Notes under the pieces: model-generated
The model's database searches: none
What the model was told of the DNA's origin: nothing
What the model saw: the letters and a program-made list of their open reading frames with translations, nothing else
Translations under genes and position numbers: made by a program
Shown here: piece by piece, positions 24,501 to 39,606 of the stretch
Numbering within the stretch: position 1 is the stretch's first letter
Layout of the letters: each line of letters opens with the position of its first letter
Source: Ustilaginoidea virens
Lineage: Eukaryota > Ascomycota > Sordariomycetes > Hypocreales > Clavicipitaceae
NCBI RefSeq assembly: GCF_000687475.1
Contig: NC_057320.1
Span: forward strand, 2,728,001 to 2,792,000
DNA length: 64,000 nucleotides
Direction of reading: 5' to 3'

Positions 24501-27333
24501 ACTTGCCTGGTGCAACAGCTGACTGACTCTGGTCCAATGTGGCAACTGGATCCAGGAGGCGCACCCAGCAAGCTCAGCCACGCCCGACGACGGCGCATGG
24601 CGAAGTCAGGTGTGAGGGAAAATAAATAAAATAAAATAAAATAAAAAAGAAGAAGGGTGTCGCCAGACCGCTGTTGATATCGACACCGGGAGTTGAGTTG
24701 AGTTGGGTGGCGGATCGTCTTCCCGTCCAAGAAGAGAGTATAGGGAATAGGACTCTGGAGAAATCGGAAACCCCGTTGAACATGGGTAGCGAGCATGAGC
24801 ATGCCTGAAAGTCAGCCGCAAAGCCGCAAAGCCGCAAAGCTGCACCCAAAAGCTGCAAAGCCATTCCTGCCTGGCCTTTCGAGCTGTCAATGGCTGTCAA
24901 TGGCTCGCTCGACGTGACCCTGCGTCGAGCAGCACGTGCTGTCAAGTTTCAACACTCACCGTGCTTTGGAGTTGTCATGCGATGAGGCCCATCAATCACC
25001 ATGATGGATGGAGCTCTCGGGTTTGTCAATCGGATGCTCGTTGGCACATCTCTCCCCACGCCTTTTTGAAACTTGAAGACGTCATCAACGTCTGCACGTC
25101 GGTATATGCCGGGATGTCCAAGTGGCCAGGCCCAGCCTTTTCTTGGAAAGGTTACGGCGAGGCAACCTGATTTCGGCTCAGCCTTGTAACATGCAGAATC
25201 TCCCCCCCTCCCCTTTGGACTGCCATGTCTTTTTCCGGTAACCATGGCAGTCGTGGTGGGTGGGCTGAAAAGTCAAAACGAGTTGAACGTGACCAACAGT
25301 GTGGGTGCGTGGGCGCGTGGGCGCGTGGGCGCGTGGGTGGTGTTGAGTGCGACAGAAAGCAGAAAGCTTGTTGATCCCGTGCTTGATCTTTGGCTTGCCC
25401 CATCATGAGACATCAATGCAACCCCTCATGGAGGCTGCTGCTGCTGCTTGGAAGCCCACGAGCAGGTAGGTCGAGGTTGCCTCGGGCCCTATGAGCAGAT
25501 GAAACTGAATCAGTCAGCGGCCCACATGCGGCACAACATGGACCGAGCTCATTATCCGTCGATTCGTGAGAAGGGGACGAAAAGCCCAGATGGCTCGAGC
25601 GCGCAGGTCCCAGTCGACCCATTTGCGGAAGGCCCTGTTTGACGAGATGTGTTTCGCCGTCGATGAATTTTATCAAATCCGGGCGGGATGAAGGAAAGGT
25701 TGGGTGCAAAATATTCGCCGCACAGAGGACACGGAGGACACAGAGGACTCAGAGGACTCAGAGAACACAGAAAACACAGAAAACACACAGACAACAAAGA
25801 GAACAAAGAGAGCCCTTCTTCTCCCACTCCCCAGGTCCCTGGGGGGAGGGGGGGACGCAAGGGCTATCGGGATGGAGATGTGAGTTGGGCGGTAAATTAT
25901 CGGGGGGGCCCGACATGTCGCCGCCTAGACCCAGTGGAACGCGGGGGGCAGGAGCGAGGCGGCAACATACGGCCCTACTACAGTAACTCATTGGCTGCTT
26001 GCAGCTTGCCCAATGCCAGTGCTTGATCAGGCCGTGCCATCCATCACAAACAAAACACCAGACATGTTGGATACTTGGCTCTTTTGGTTATGTAAGCCTG
26101 GTGCAGAGTTGGGTCGGGTTCTGGTCGACTTGGATGGGTTCCTTGAAACCCCCCCCCCTTGACGATTTTGCTCCCCCTGCAATGATTTCCCGGAACACGC
26201 ACCTCGACCAACTCGGATTCTCCCGGATCTTGGCCGCCGCTGCCACAAGAGGTGAGGTTGGCCGTCCTCGTCCGCCAAACCAGACTGCCTGTGCCGAGTG
26301 CTCCTCCGTATTCCCATCCCGTCAGAAAATAGGCAAAGCTAAAGTTCTGGTTCGCCTCATGAGGTCGCTTGTCCCAGGAGATTGGGCCGACCCTGTTCGA
26401 TGCAGTTCCACTGCGCAACAATTTGTCAACTCGAGGCCAAGCAAGCATGTCTAGGGCGTCCAGGCACCCCAGACTCCTGCAGCTATCCACCTGTTGTACC
26501 TCTTGGAGCGTGTACATGTCAGTCAAGCGCTCTCCCCGACTTCTTTCCCAAAGGGGTCACAATCTGTCTGTTACCAACGTGGTTGGCTGCCTTGGAGGAG
26601 TTGGTAGTGCGGCATCATGATTGCTTGCTGTTTTCGTCGGCTCATGCTGCATGTATCATGTACCGTTTGCGAGCAACAAATATGCCTGCCTTGTCATGGA
26701 ACTCGGACGGCGGCAGAAACCTGAAGAGCTCCCGGGAGGGAGGAGCATACTCCGCAAGGGGTACCGTACTGACTGTCTGTACTTTATTGCGCGGCTGGCT
26801 CGCACGCACACACAATCTCTCCGTCTTACGAACAGGTCGTTTCTCTTTTATGCAATTGTCCCAATCCGGTCCAGTAAAGAGTGTTTGTCGGCTGTTGCTT
26901 GCTTGATCGCAACAACAACAACAACAACAACAACAACAGCAACAGCAGCAACAACAACAATAGACGGCTGTTTCCAGGTGCCGGAATGCGCAATGCATGG
27001 GGATGGGATTAGGGATGGGATTAGGGATACCACTTGCAGCTTTGACGCGCACGGTCTCGGCGCAACAAGATGACATGACAGACGGGCAAGGGCAAGTGGT
27101 CAAAGTGGTCGGTCTGGTCGAGGTTCCCTTCCCCCTCCTGCCTGTGGAGGAGTCGGTCGGTTGGTTAGTCTGGTTAGATGAGTGTGTAAGGAGGTTGGTT
27201 GGCAGGCGACGGCATGTCTCTCTCGCCTTGCACCAACTCGGCCGTCGAATCAAAGACAAAGGCTGCATCCAAAGTTGAAGACTCGCGCGACACACACAGT
27301 CTTGGTCTTGACTCTGCCCGGGGCCGCAGAACA

Positions 27334-27456
27334 GTTGAAGCAGACAGACTTGAAGCAGACAGACTTGAAGCAGACAGACTTGAAGCAGACAGACTTGAAG
27401 CAGACAGACTTGAAGCAGACAGACTTGAAGCAGGCAGACTTGAAGCAGGCAGACTT
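27334..27456 (+). repeat. 15-bp minisatellite (TTGAAGCAGACAGAC)
   Basis: Eight near-identical 15-bp copies, the last ones with G for A (caggcaga). All six frames stay open through it because the unit is a multiple of three and has no stop codon. The translated LEADR, LKQTD or FKSVC pentads are therefore not evidence of a protein. Confidence 0.93.
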
Positions 27457-30400
27457 TGACTTGAGCATGGAGGGAGCACAACAAGGCGGTGATTGTGCTG
27501 TTAGTTTACAGCAACCGGGATCCATTGAGGCCAAGCGCATGCCATCCGTGCGTTATTCCCGGAATAAACGCGGTGAGAGAAGAGACAACAACGCCGAGGG
27601 TTAACAGACCCCGGCCGCCTGCACGGCCTGCACGGCCTGCGCGGCCTGACGCCGTGCACGCGATTTGTCCTACGCCATCTGCAACAATCCCCACCTTCCT
27701 CCACCCCAACCCCAAACTGCTGTGCTAGCTCGTCGTCTTCCCGCCCATCCGCCCATCCGCCCATCCGCCAGCACCGCCAGCACCGCCCGGCACCGGCTTC
27801 CCGCCTTTCCGTTTGTCGCCACCGCTGTGTTTACGAAGTAACTTGGTCAAGTCACGATAAAATCAATTTCGCAAACAAAATTAGCGTCTCTTTCACGCCG
27901 CACACCATGCAGACTTGGAGCCAACAATAACGCGATCGAGTCATCTGCAGAGCTTGGTGATTTTTGATGCGCGTTGACCTTGTTCGGTCCAGGCGCCTTT
28001 TTAGCGGGCCCGACATACTCCGTTTGGTCAACAACTACCTCCTACCTACCTTAATTTACACAGGAGCAACATTAGGAGGTACCAGACCAGACCTTATTCA
28101 CGCGACGTCCGCAACGCTAACAGCCAGGTTCTGGGCTTGTATCGACAGATGGGGTCGGTGTACTCCGTACTCGTCCTTTTCCTGCCATTGGGGGACATGA
28201 AGCAAACTACCAGGTAACTGACGTACGCAAGGGAGCCTTCTTTCTCTGACCGGTTCCCCATCCAGAATCGCGCCGAAATTCCTGAGCAGGGACATCACTC
28301 AAGATGGCTCCCGGTGCATTTTTTGCCTTTGCAAACGTGAGCAAACGTGAGCAAACGTGATGCAATCCCGTCAGGGGATGGATTACTTGCTACGCACCAT
28401 GGGCTCTGCATTAGGGACGGTATACAGGTACCTAATCTTCGGAAGGAGGTATTCAGAGTAGGGCAGGTGCGAATGGGTACCATAACTACCTCCTGGGGGC
28501 AGGGCATCTTGGCAGGAGGTATGTACATAGCCATCGCTCTGTCCCTGCTGTTCTTTTTTCTTTCACCTTTGCGTCGTATCTGCACGCTCTCGTGTCGTTG
28601 GGCTCTGCCGGCACTGAATCTGGTCGCGTCATCATGACAATACTTGGCATCTCATTGAATGCTCTTTCCGCTTCTCACCAACTGATTGTCCCGTCTTCAC
28701 CGCTCCGCTTCACCAACCAGCTGCTAAACAATGTGGCGTTTGCTCCGTGATATCCTATCCTGCCCTTGCTAAACACACCGCAGAACGATGCTCATCATCA
28801 AACTCGGGGACACGTTCCGTCCAGAAGGATGCCTCACAATGCATTCTGTCACCTTTTCTGCCGACTTATTCGGCATAAACTCATTGCGCGGGACCATTTC
28901 ACACCCCTGTTAGCGTATGTGCGCGTCTATTCGTTTCGCATGATTTCTTCTCCTTGGACGATGTCCCTCATTTCCTCTCTTCCTTCTTTGGTCTATTTGT
29001 ATTGTATCGCATAATCAATTTTTTGGCATTATCCCGTCTCTTGTCTTATTTTTCGCTTATTCTCTAAACCATATAGCTTTGTATCTCGCTGCCGAGTCAG
29101 GTCGACATTTTATGGATAAAGCTAAAAGTCACATTGGTGGAGACAAAACGAAAGCAAAGTAAGTAATGTGCTGGGCGATCTAGCCTATGCGATTCATGAA
29201 ACAAAAAAAAACAACTCGGGCCTGCAATATATTTCTCGGTGGCTGCATGATGTGAGATCCAATACCGCTGATTTCAACACCAGGGAGGGATCCGCTGACC
29301 TAGATTCAGGGTCGAACAAGGTGCTTCTCATTGTTTCACAAGGGATTGGTTCAACAATATGAGTACTCCATACTCCGTCCGTACCGCGCCGTAACGTGCC
29401 GCGGCTCAAGGGCCGCGGTCGATGTGATGGCGTCACCGCCCCCTCATTCGTTCATGCAAGCTTGATACGTAAAGCACTTGATCAAGTACTCGGGACGATC
29501 AATGTTTCCGAAACATCTTTCCGGTGCTGACTAGCTGACCGATACATACATTTGAGCCTGAAGGCGACAAGCAACGATTAAGGGTTAGCAAAGATTTGTG
29601 CTGATGCGAGGCGATAAACCCAACTTGAACTTGTTATTATGTGGCGTGGCATTGCTTGTTCGCTCCCCCTTTCTTTTTTCTTTTTTTCCTTTTTCCCCTC
29701 TCTGCGATGCACTTGCGGGCCGCCCGCATTTCCCGACCCTCCAATGCAGCGGGCGGCAGCTATCAAGTACGAAGCACAGGTATGTATAGTTTCTTGTACT
29801 CGCCAACAGCGGGTTGGCGAGTACTATGTATGCTGCCCGAACTACGTCCAGACGCTCACAGTGCTTGCATCCCTCATGGCTCCAAACCTCAACTTCATGT
29901 TCCTTTGCTATTTCTTTTACTCCGTCCTTGTTTCTCGGGCTTTACATGCCGTCCCTCAGAGGCATCCCCAGACATGAGTCTTCCAACTGACCACTTCCGT
30001 AGTGATTGTACTTTCTCACTGGTCGTGAAACATTGTCGATCTGCGGCCCTGGCAGAGCGAGATAGATGATGGAAATGCCCCCCTTTTTGAGTACTTTGTG
30101 CGAATAATTGGGTTTCGGTTTCAAGGCGTCCATCGATTGTCCGGCTTCAAGCAGGGCCAGCAAGGACACTATTGAGGCATTTCCTTGCCGGTGGTGACTT
30201 GTCAAAAAGACTTCAACCTCTCTGGGGCGAGCAAGTGTCGGCCCCCGTACTCCGTACTCGTACTGTAACCAAAGTTTACCAAACGATGTTTACCTCAACA
30301 GCCTGGTGGGACAGAGGTGTGGCTCACATGCCCGTCGCCGGTTTGCAACATTCATGAAGCACTTGCGGCTGCAGAAAGTGCATTAGGCAAACAGCTGGCG

Positions 30401-31189
30401 GAGTCATGATTGAATCAATGGCTGGCTCCTGCGTCTCACTCGATGCTGTCCAAAAGTTCGCCTGGTCTTGATTATTTGGTCAGGCCCTGTCTGATGGCGT
30501 TGGCATTTTCCGTTCGTCACCCAAGACCAAAACCCAGTGCCCAATCCAACTCGTCTTCAAATCGTGCAACTTTTTCGCTTCTGCACCTGAAGATGCCACC
30601 GTGGGAGCACACAGGGGTAGCAGTATCGAGATGGTCAACACCCAAGGGGGCCAAGAGGTGGTAGGTAGCATGCAGGCACCTTTTACTTTTTAGTTGCTTC
30701 CGGGCCGAGTCGTGCATCCTGGGTGAGACGGATATCACCAGACGCACAACGGGTAGGTGACATGTTATTCAGCCACGTCGGAGCCGCATCTGAGAGAAGG
30801 CCATGCCATCCATGCCTTTTGCTGCTGGGACTCACTTGGGGTTAGGGTTTTTTTTTTTTTGTTTTTTTGTTTTTCCCCAATGGCAAATCACTTGCATTGT
30901 GAGGTTGGGCCTACTGGGGGTTTCAGCCTATCCATGACTGCAGGGCCCAGGCACGACAGGCCAGGCCAGGCCGCAGCACGTAGGCTGAATCACTTGAAAG
31001 CAAGAAGCAAATAGGATGTCTGTCCTTGAGGGGCGGTTTTGCGGTTTCTAGCTTGTGCTTCTGCCGAACCCTATATGCCCGGCCTCCCAAGGGGGTGTTT
31101 ACCACCCCGGCTTTGGCAGCGAGCCGGGACGGAAAGGTCATGATATAGTTATCCCCCCATGCCCCCTCCCTGCAAGACGCGAGGGGTTT

Positions 31190-31252
31190 GGGATGGAGGG
31201 AGGGAGGGAGGGAGGGAGGGAGGGAGAGAGAGAGGAGAGAGAGAGAGAAAGA
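31190..31252 (+). repeat. GGGA / GA purine tract
   Basis: GGGA tandem copies grading into GA repeats. Confidence 0.88.
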
Positions 31253-32509
31253 GCAAACCATGGACAAACAACTGCGGGTTCCTTGGGTCTGGCCGTCGCT
31301 GAAGGGGTCACAGGGCCCTTTGTTTACGGCGCAGATGGCTGTTTATGTACGCTCCGCACCGCACAGCACCACAGCACAGCACAGCACAGCTGTGCGTCCC
31401 ATTTTACTCGTCAAGTTTCACTGGATGGGCAAGCTCGAGACTTGGGCAACTCTTGTAGCCCAACGAGAATGATGGTGATGACGGTCATCTCTCTGATTGA
31501 TCATCACATTGTGTCCCGGGACGACCTTACGACAACGACCTGACAGCAGCGCCGTCCACTGCCCGTCAAGTCAGCTCGCACGCGACCATGCAGCACAGCA
31601 GCATTCAAAGTCCGACAGTCGACGGCGGGGTTTTGTCAAACCCAAATCCGCCAAGCATGTACGAGGCAGAGACAAGAGACAGAGAGACATTCGATCATTT
31701 GGCGCGGGAAGCGTTTTTTTTTTTTTTTTTGGGGGGGGGAGGAGGATGGAGAGGAGAGGACAAGCAAGAAAGCAAGAAGAAAAGCCCGGCGGGTTGTCGT
31801 GTTGCCGTCTGCCCCGACCATGCTGGCCAGATTGGAAAAGGCTCGTGGTAGGACAGAGATTATGTCCCGAGTTGTACAGGGATGCGAATCGCGGATGGGG
31901 AGGGTGAAGGTCTCTCGTATTCTGGCAGCAGTTGCGTTACGTTATGAGTCGAGGGCTGGCTGAGGATGAAGGATGGGAAGATTGGATTGTGGTTTATTGC
32001 GAGGTGTTTGAAATGCGTTGGACTTGGGGACTGCGGGTATGAAGGCTTAGATGCGTACGGGACCAATCTCGGGGGGTTCCTTTTTCACTCCTTCTTTCCT
32101 CTCTTTTGTTGCTCTCTCTCTTCCTTTTCTCCTTTTTTTTTTTTTTTGTTTTCTTTTTTTGCTTGTTTCTTTTTTCTTTGTGGCAGGAGAGTCAAGAGCC
32201 GGAGGAAGCAGAGCACGTGTGCTCATCAGGTATGGGGGATTGCCTTGAGCAGGAAAAGACGCAACAACAGCACATGACTACTACGACTACAGTTGAATCA
32301 TCAGGGGGGAAGGAAAGGAAAACGAAACGGTGAAGGGGGGGCAGCGGCGGCAAGACGGCAAGACGGCAAGACGGCAAGACGGTGTGACTCAACATCTCTC
32401 GAGTCGTCCGTCCACGGTCGATGGGGTGTGTTTGGCATGGACGTCTTTTCGAGGCCGAGGGAACCAAGTTGCAAAAAGCATCCGTCCTCTGAGAGAGCAG
32501 CGAGTCAGC

Positions 32510-32569
32510 GAGTCAGTCAGTCAGTCAGTCAGTCAGTCAGTCAGTCAGTCTGTCTGTCTGTCTGTCTGT
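32510..32569 (+). repeat. AGTC / TGTC tetranucleotide repeat
   Basis: AGTC copies switching to TGTC copies at about 32549. The unit is a one-base variant of the ACAG/TGTC family that forms the large array at 42001-42278. Confidence 0.9.
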
Positions 32570-33597
32570 GAAAGGAGCCAGACAAGACGGCCGCAGGCAA
32601 GATACTACTAACCAGGCCGACAACGAGGGCAGAGCAAGGTGAGCTCGTCGTCTCCTGGGGGCCTCACTCGCGGCGGCATGCGGACTACATGTATGTATGC
32701 TTGGAACCTCGAGCCGTTCTGTCGCACATGTACGTTGACGTTGGCCCGCCGTCATGCATGTACGTGCCCGAGCCGTGCCTTGTTCATGAGCGCCTGGCGC
32801 AGCGCCCGGAAGCAAGTCCGGCCACGATATCTGGAGCCTCGTTCTTCTTGTATCCTTGTATCCTTGTTCCTTGTTCCTTTTTTCCCTTTTCCCTTTTCCC
32901 CCGTCTGTTTGCTGCCCCCTTTTTCCCCGGACCGGGACGACGCGGCTTGGTACAGGGCCTGGTACAGGGTAGGGGGTCGCGGTGCATATGCCGAGCAGGG
33001 GAACCAACTCACCGCTCCGCTGCCTCTACGGATGACGATGGTGGTGGTGGTGGTGGTGATGATGGTTGATGATGATGATGATGACGATGATGATGATGAT
33101 TGGTTAATTCACCCTCTTTACCCATCTGCCTCTCTGTCGGGACGACAAGGTGGCGGTCAAGGGCGTTCTGGCCGGGGACCCGGGATGGCTGATGGCTGAA
33201 GCATTGCGTCGAACATGTTACATTCATTGTACGTGTCGGTGTGCAGGGTAGCTGGAGCGGGGGCTGGTGCAGGGTAGCTGGAGCAGGAGCAGAGCAGGAG
33301 CAGAGCAGGAGCTAGCTAGCTGGAACTGGGTGGAGCGAGCGCGCCCCGGCCGCTGCCGCCTCGCAAGCAACATGGATTTGACTTTTTGACACAGGACGAT
33401 CGATGCATCGCCCGCGAGAGTCTGGCTGGTGTGATTTGATTCGATTCCCAGGCTCGCCAGCTCGACTGGGCCCTCTGAAGCAAGCAAGCAAGCAATCTTC
33501 CTTCAACCCTCTCCCTCGGCCTCGCACCAGGCCGAGCGGGCCTTTTGCGAAGCGCGGGCCCTGATTGGACTTGAAGTCGCAGCCCAGACCAACCGAC

Positions 33598-33669
33598 GAC
33601 GACGACATCATCACCATCATCACCATCATCACCATCATCACCATCATCACCATCACCACCACCATCACC
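33598..33669 (+). repeat. CAT/CAC triplet repeat abutting a start codon
   Basis: A run of GAC, then CATCATCAC units, that ends at the base before the ATG of the next gene at 33670, so it forms the end of the 5' UTR. Confidence 0.92.
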
Positions 33670-34213
33670 ATGTCGCAGCCCTCACCGCCCCTCAAGGTGC
33701 CCTCCTCCGCCGCCAGCAACACCCCCGCCACGCTCGACCCCGACCTGCGCTCCCAGATCAACACCCTCCTCCTGCGCGACGGCCACGTCTCCAAGTACGC
33801 CCCCTTCTTGCCCCTTCTTGCCCCCCCCCCCCGGGGTGCCGAGCTGAGCTGAGCTGACCCGACCCGACCCCAGGATCCAAGAGGCCCTGCTGCACGCCCT
33901 CAACTCCCACTCGACCAACTGGCCGACCGTGATCCAGAGCCACGCGCTGGCGCTCCTGCGCTCCGGCGAAATCACCACCTACCCCGCGCTCCTGCGCCGC
34001 GTCGTCGACGACGTCCGCGAGGCGTCTGCCTCGGCGGCCTGCCCCAACGGAGACGCTGCCGCCAAGGTCAACGGCAACGGCAACGGCAACGGCAACGGGC
34101 CCGCCGAGAGGGCCAACCTGGCCGTTCCGGATGCCGTCGTCGAGGAGGCCCTTCGCGTGACGAGGGAGAGCCTCGAGGCTGTTTGCGAGATGGACGAAGA
34201 CGGGGGGGCGTGA
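33670..34213 (+). CDS. Small ENY2/Sus1-like protein (tentative)
   Basis: The exons are 33670-33794 and 33874-34213, 154 residues; the intron is 79 nt (GTACGC to CCCCAG, with CTGAC branch-point copies). The spliced frame joins DGHVSK to IQEALLHALN. The protein is almost entirely helical, with the pattern INTLLLRDGH, then a helix around TNWPTVIQSHAL, then LLRSGEITTYPALLRRV, a Gly-Asn run, and VPDAVVEEALRVTRESLEAV. This order resembles ENY2/Sus1, the small SAGA and TREX-2 subunit: a resistant-to-gap core, and the final VP.xV helix lines up with the VPDSV helix of ENY2. The match is by eye and weak, so it may be a distinct fungal family. An Asn-Gly run sits between the two halves. Gene structure is well supported; function is not. 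Confidence 0.75.
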
Positions 34214-34587
34214 AGGCGCGTGAAGGCGCGTGCTGCCCTTTTTTCCCCCGCGAATGCCTAGCTGGCTGGTCTGGCTCGTCGACGGTGCCCATCGCCAGAG
34301 CCAGGCATTCGGAAAGGGCGGGTTGGGAGGGTGGTGGGTTGAAAAAAGGGCAAAACCAGGGAAAAACCGCACCTGGCGCACTTGACCCCTACCTCGCGCC
34401 ATCAAGCAACGAGCTTGACCCTCGCGACCTCGACCTTGCGCAACTCTTTGCTTCCCGTCTCCCCTGGAAGAACGAACCACAGGCAGACAGGCAGGCAGGC
34501 CATCTGGAGGAATCTGGCCTGCCGCGCCAACCCGGAAAACCCACACCATATATACACCCAACCCTCTTGTTTTCGTGCCTCCCTCGT

Positions 34588-34618
<31 letters not shown>

Positions 34619-35328
34619 CGCTTTGGCTTTTGCTTTTGCTTGTTTCCCCGCCCCTAGGTTGCTTTTGCTTGCCCCCCCCCCCCTCCCCCCCCCCTTTATA
34701 TGTATATAAACGCTCGCAAATGGCATGGCAGGGGGGACAAACAGGAAACCAGCTGCAAAAAAAGAAAAGGGAAAAAAAAGAAAGAAGAAAGAAAAAATGC
34801 CGCATTCCTGACTTTCTGACGTGGTTGTGGCAAAGCTTGCCTGCATGCGTGCGTGCCTGGCCATGTGGTGAGTGCTGTTGACTGTATCCTTGGGAGCGTG
34901 CGGATAGGAAAAAAAACTGGTGCCAAAACACCAAGCCCACCCAAGCAGCAAGACATCTACGACACCTCTCTGGCTTCTAATCAGTCGTCAAGTTATCAAA
35001 CCGGTTTTGTCATGTCAATAATCCCTCCCCCATTCTTCCCTTTACTACGTTCTACCAACTCCCAGAATCCCAGAACAGCAGACACGCAGCAGCCTTTTGA
35101 TAAAAGCTTCATAACTGCAAAACCCAAAAAAAAAAAAAAAAAAACCCTTCCCTTGGAGTTTGAGCTCCTCTATATCTGCGTGCCAGACTTGATGTAGAGA
35201 TGACCAGTGAGGGGGAAAAGAAAAACTTAGAATACAGGGACTGGTGCCACCAGTTGTTGTCCATCATTTCCTCCCCTCCCCGCCAACCTACCCCCCCCCC
35301 CTTCTTCTTTTTCGCCGACCTGACTCGG
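34214..35328. other. Convergent intergenic region to CDC48
   Basis: Contains the 3' ends of two convergent genes. Visible features are a CTCCTG/CTTTTG pyrimidine run (34590-34645), C-runs (34674-34694) and poly-A (35126-35144). No gene is seen. Confidence 0.6.
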
Positions 35329-38247
<2,919 letters not shown>

Positions 38248-39606
38248 GATGTGCCGCGTGTTGTGTGCGTGTGCGTGTGTGTTTTATTTTTTTTTTTCCC
38301 TTTTTCCGCGAGAAGCGTCTCCTCGTGCCTAGGTGTGGAAACGTGGCCGGGACCAGGCAACTGCGAAGGATCTCACGACTAGAAAAGAAAATAACAACGT
38401 CGCTAATCTCGGGCTGTATTTGAAAATACGATATCTTGGCACGGAAGAGCAGCAGAAAGGGACTGAAGAGCGGTGGAAGACGGAGAGGGCGGAGAGCGGA
38501 GTAGAACGAAAAGGAGGCAAAGTCGACGACTAAAGGTCGAGATGGATGGCAAGGTTAGGTAAGGTAGGTAGGTAGGTACCTACCTAAGGTATGTAGGTCA
38601 GTAGTAGTAAGAGGTAAATAGTTGTTTGGAGGTCGAAGCCACCACACCTGGGCTGCCAGCCAGCAGAAGGAACTGGCTGCAGGTACAAGGCCAACGCACC
38701 CCTTCTCTACGGCTACGTGAGGTACCTAGGAGGTCCGAAGTAGGCAGACCTGCTGGCGTATGTACTGTATCTACCAACGCATCCAAGCATCCTCCGCTGG
38801 TTACCAATCCGCATGGCGGCGACGGGCGACGGGCGACGGGCCCTGACCGGACCGGAAGATTAATGATGCACGCAGCTGCAAGTGGTTGAGCGAAACCCCG
38901 CTGCCAACTGGAAGCTTCTGGGGCTTTCCAGAGCCTTTGTTGTCGAGGAGCAACCAGACAGCAACAGTAGTAACCAGACAGAGACTACAGTATTGATCAT
39001 CACAGCCAAGACGTTTAGGCAGCTGGCTGTTGCGTGTGCGCGTCCGGGAGTACCAGCCGGACACATGGTGCTCCGTAGGTAAATTCAGGTACCTGGCAGC
39101 CCCGCCCATGCCTTCAAATTGCTGCTGGCATTAGCTTACACTTTGCGAAGCTGGCTTACCTCAGGCTAGGTACCTATATGTACATACAGTACATTAGGTA
39201 CCTGTTGCCTGCCTGCCTGCCTGCGAATACAACAAAGCATCCATCTCTCTTGCCGCCCCCTGTCTTGGTTTGTCAGCGGCCATGGTTCGCGAGAATTCTC
39301 GGTCCTTCATGAAGCGGCCACCATGGTGAAGCCTGACAAACAGGGTATTCACCTGCAGGTCGGTTCTTGTGCGCACGCGACTTACTCCGACACTGCAATA
39401 GATATTCGTAGAGACGAGGTGCTTGCCGCCAGTGGGCTTGCGGCGACCTTGGGATCCTTGTCTGCGACATGCTACGGACTCGGATTTCCTGGCTTAGCCC
39501 TTGAATGAATCCTTCATCTCTCGTTACATGGTTTGTTGTTTCGACATGTTTAACGCGAGAGTGATTGATTGCCCTTTGAGCAGCACCCTCTCCCTGCATG
39601 AGGTGA
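38248..39606. other. Intergenic region between KTI12 and CDC48
   Basis: Both flanking genes are on the minus strand, so this holds the CDC48 promoter on the left and the 3' end of KTI12 on the right. There are dense GGTACC/TACCTA motif clusters at 38555-38600, 38720-38732, 39068-39092 and 39168-39204. No gene is supported. Confidence 0.6.

Larger units (their letters stand above)
20407..33669. other. 13.3-kb region without a supportable gene
   Basis: I read all six frames and found no conserved domain, no plausible spliced gene and no transposon protein. The open frames are low-complexity or overlap on several frames at once, as expected from tandem repeats. The left end must hold the HMT1 promoter and the right end that of the small ENY2-like gene. 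Contents: GA-rich tract (21037-21090), ACTGCC repeat (21276-21309), CATGC repeat (21347-21398), CGCCCAC repeat (21503-21570), ATGCGG repeat (22091-22125), GGTACC/TACCTA cluster (23642-23745, 23864-23890), ATTTTA-type repeat (24622-24645), CAA repeat (26911-26960), 15-bp minisatellite (27334-27456), GGGA repeat (31190-31252), GGCAAGAC repeat (32349-32382), AGTC/TGTC repeat (32510-32569) and GGT/GAT triplets (33031-33102). TACTCCGTAC-type motifs are scattered throughout. Confidence 0.65.

Noticed and set aside
24218..24802. 194-codon minus-strand frame
   Set aside because: No conserved motif; compositional frame in repeat-rich DNA.
27003..27030. GGGATTAGGGA repeats resembling telomere sequence
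   Set aside because: Only two imperfect copies of TTAGGG-like text and no chromosome end nearby; most likely chance.
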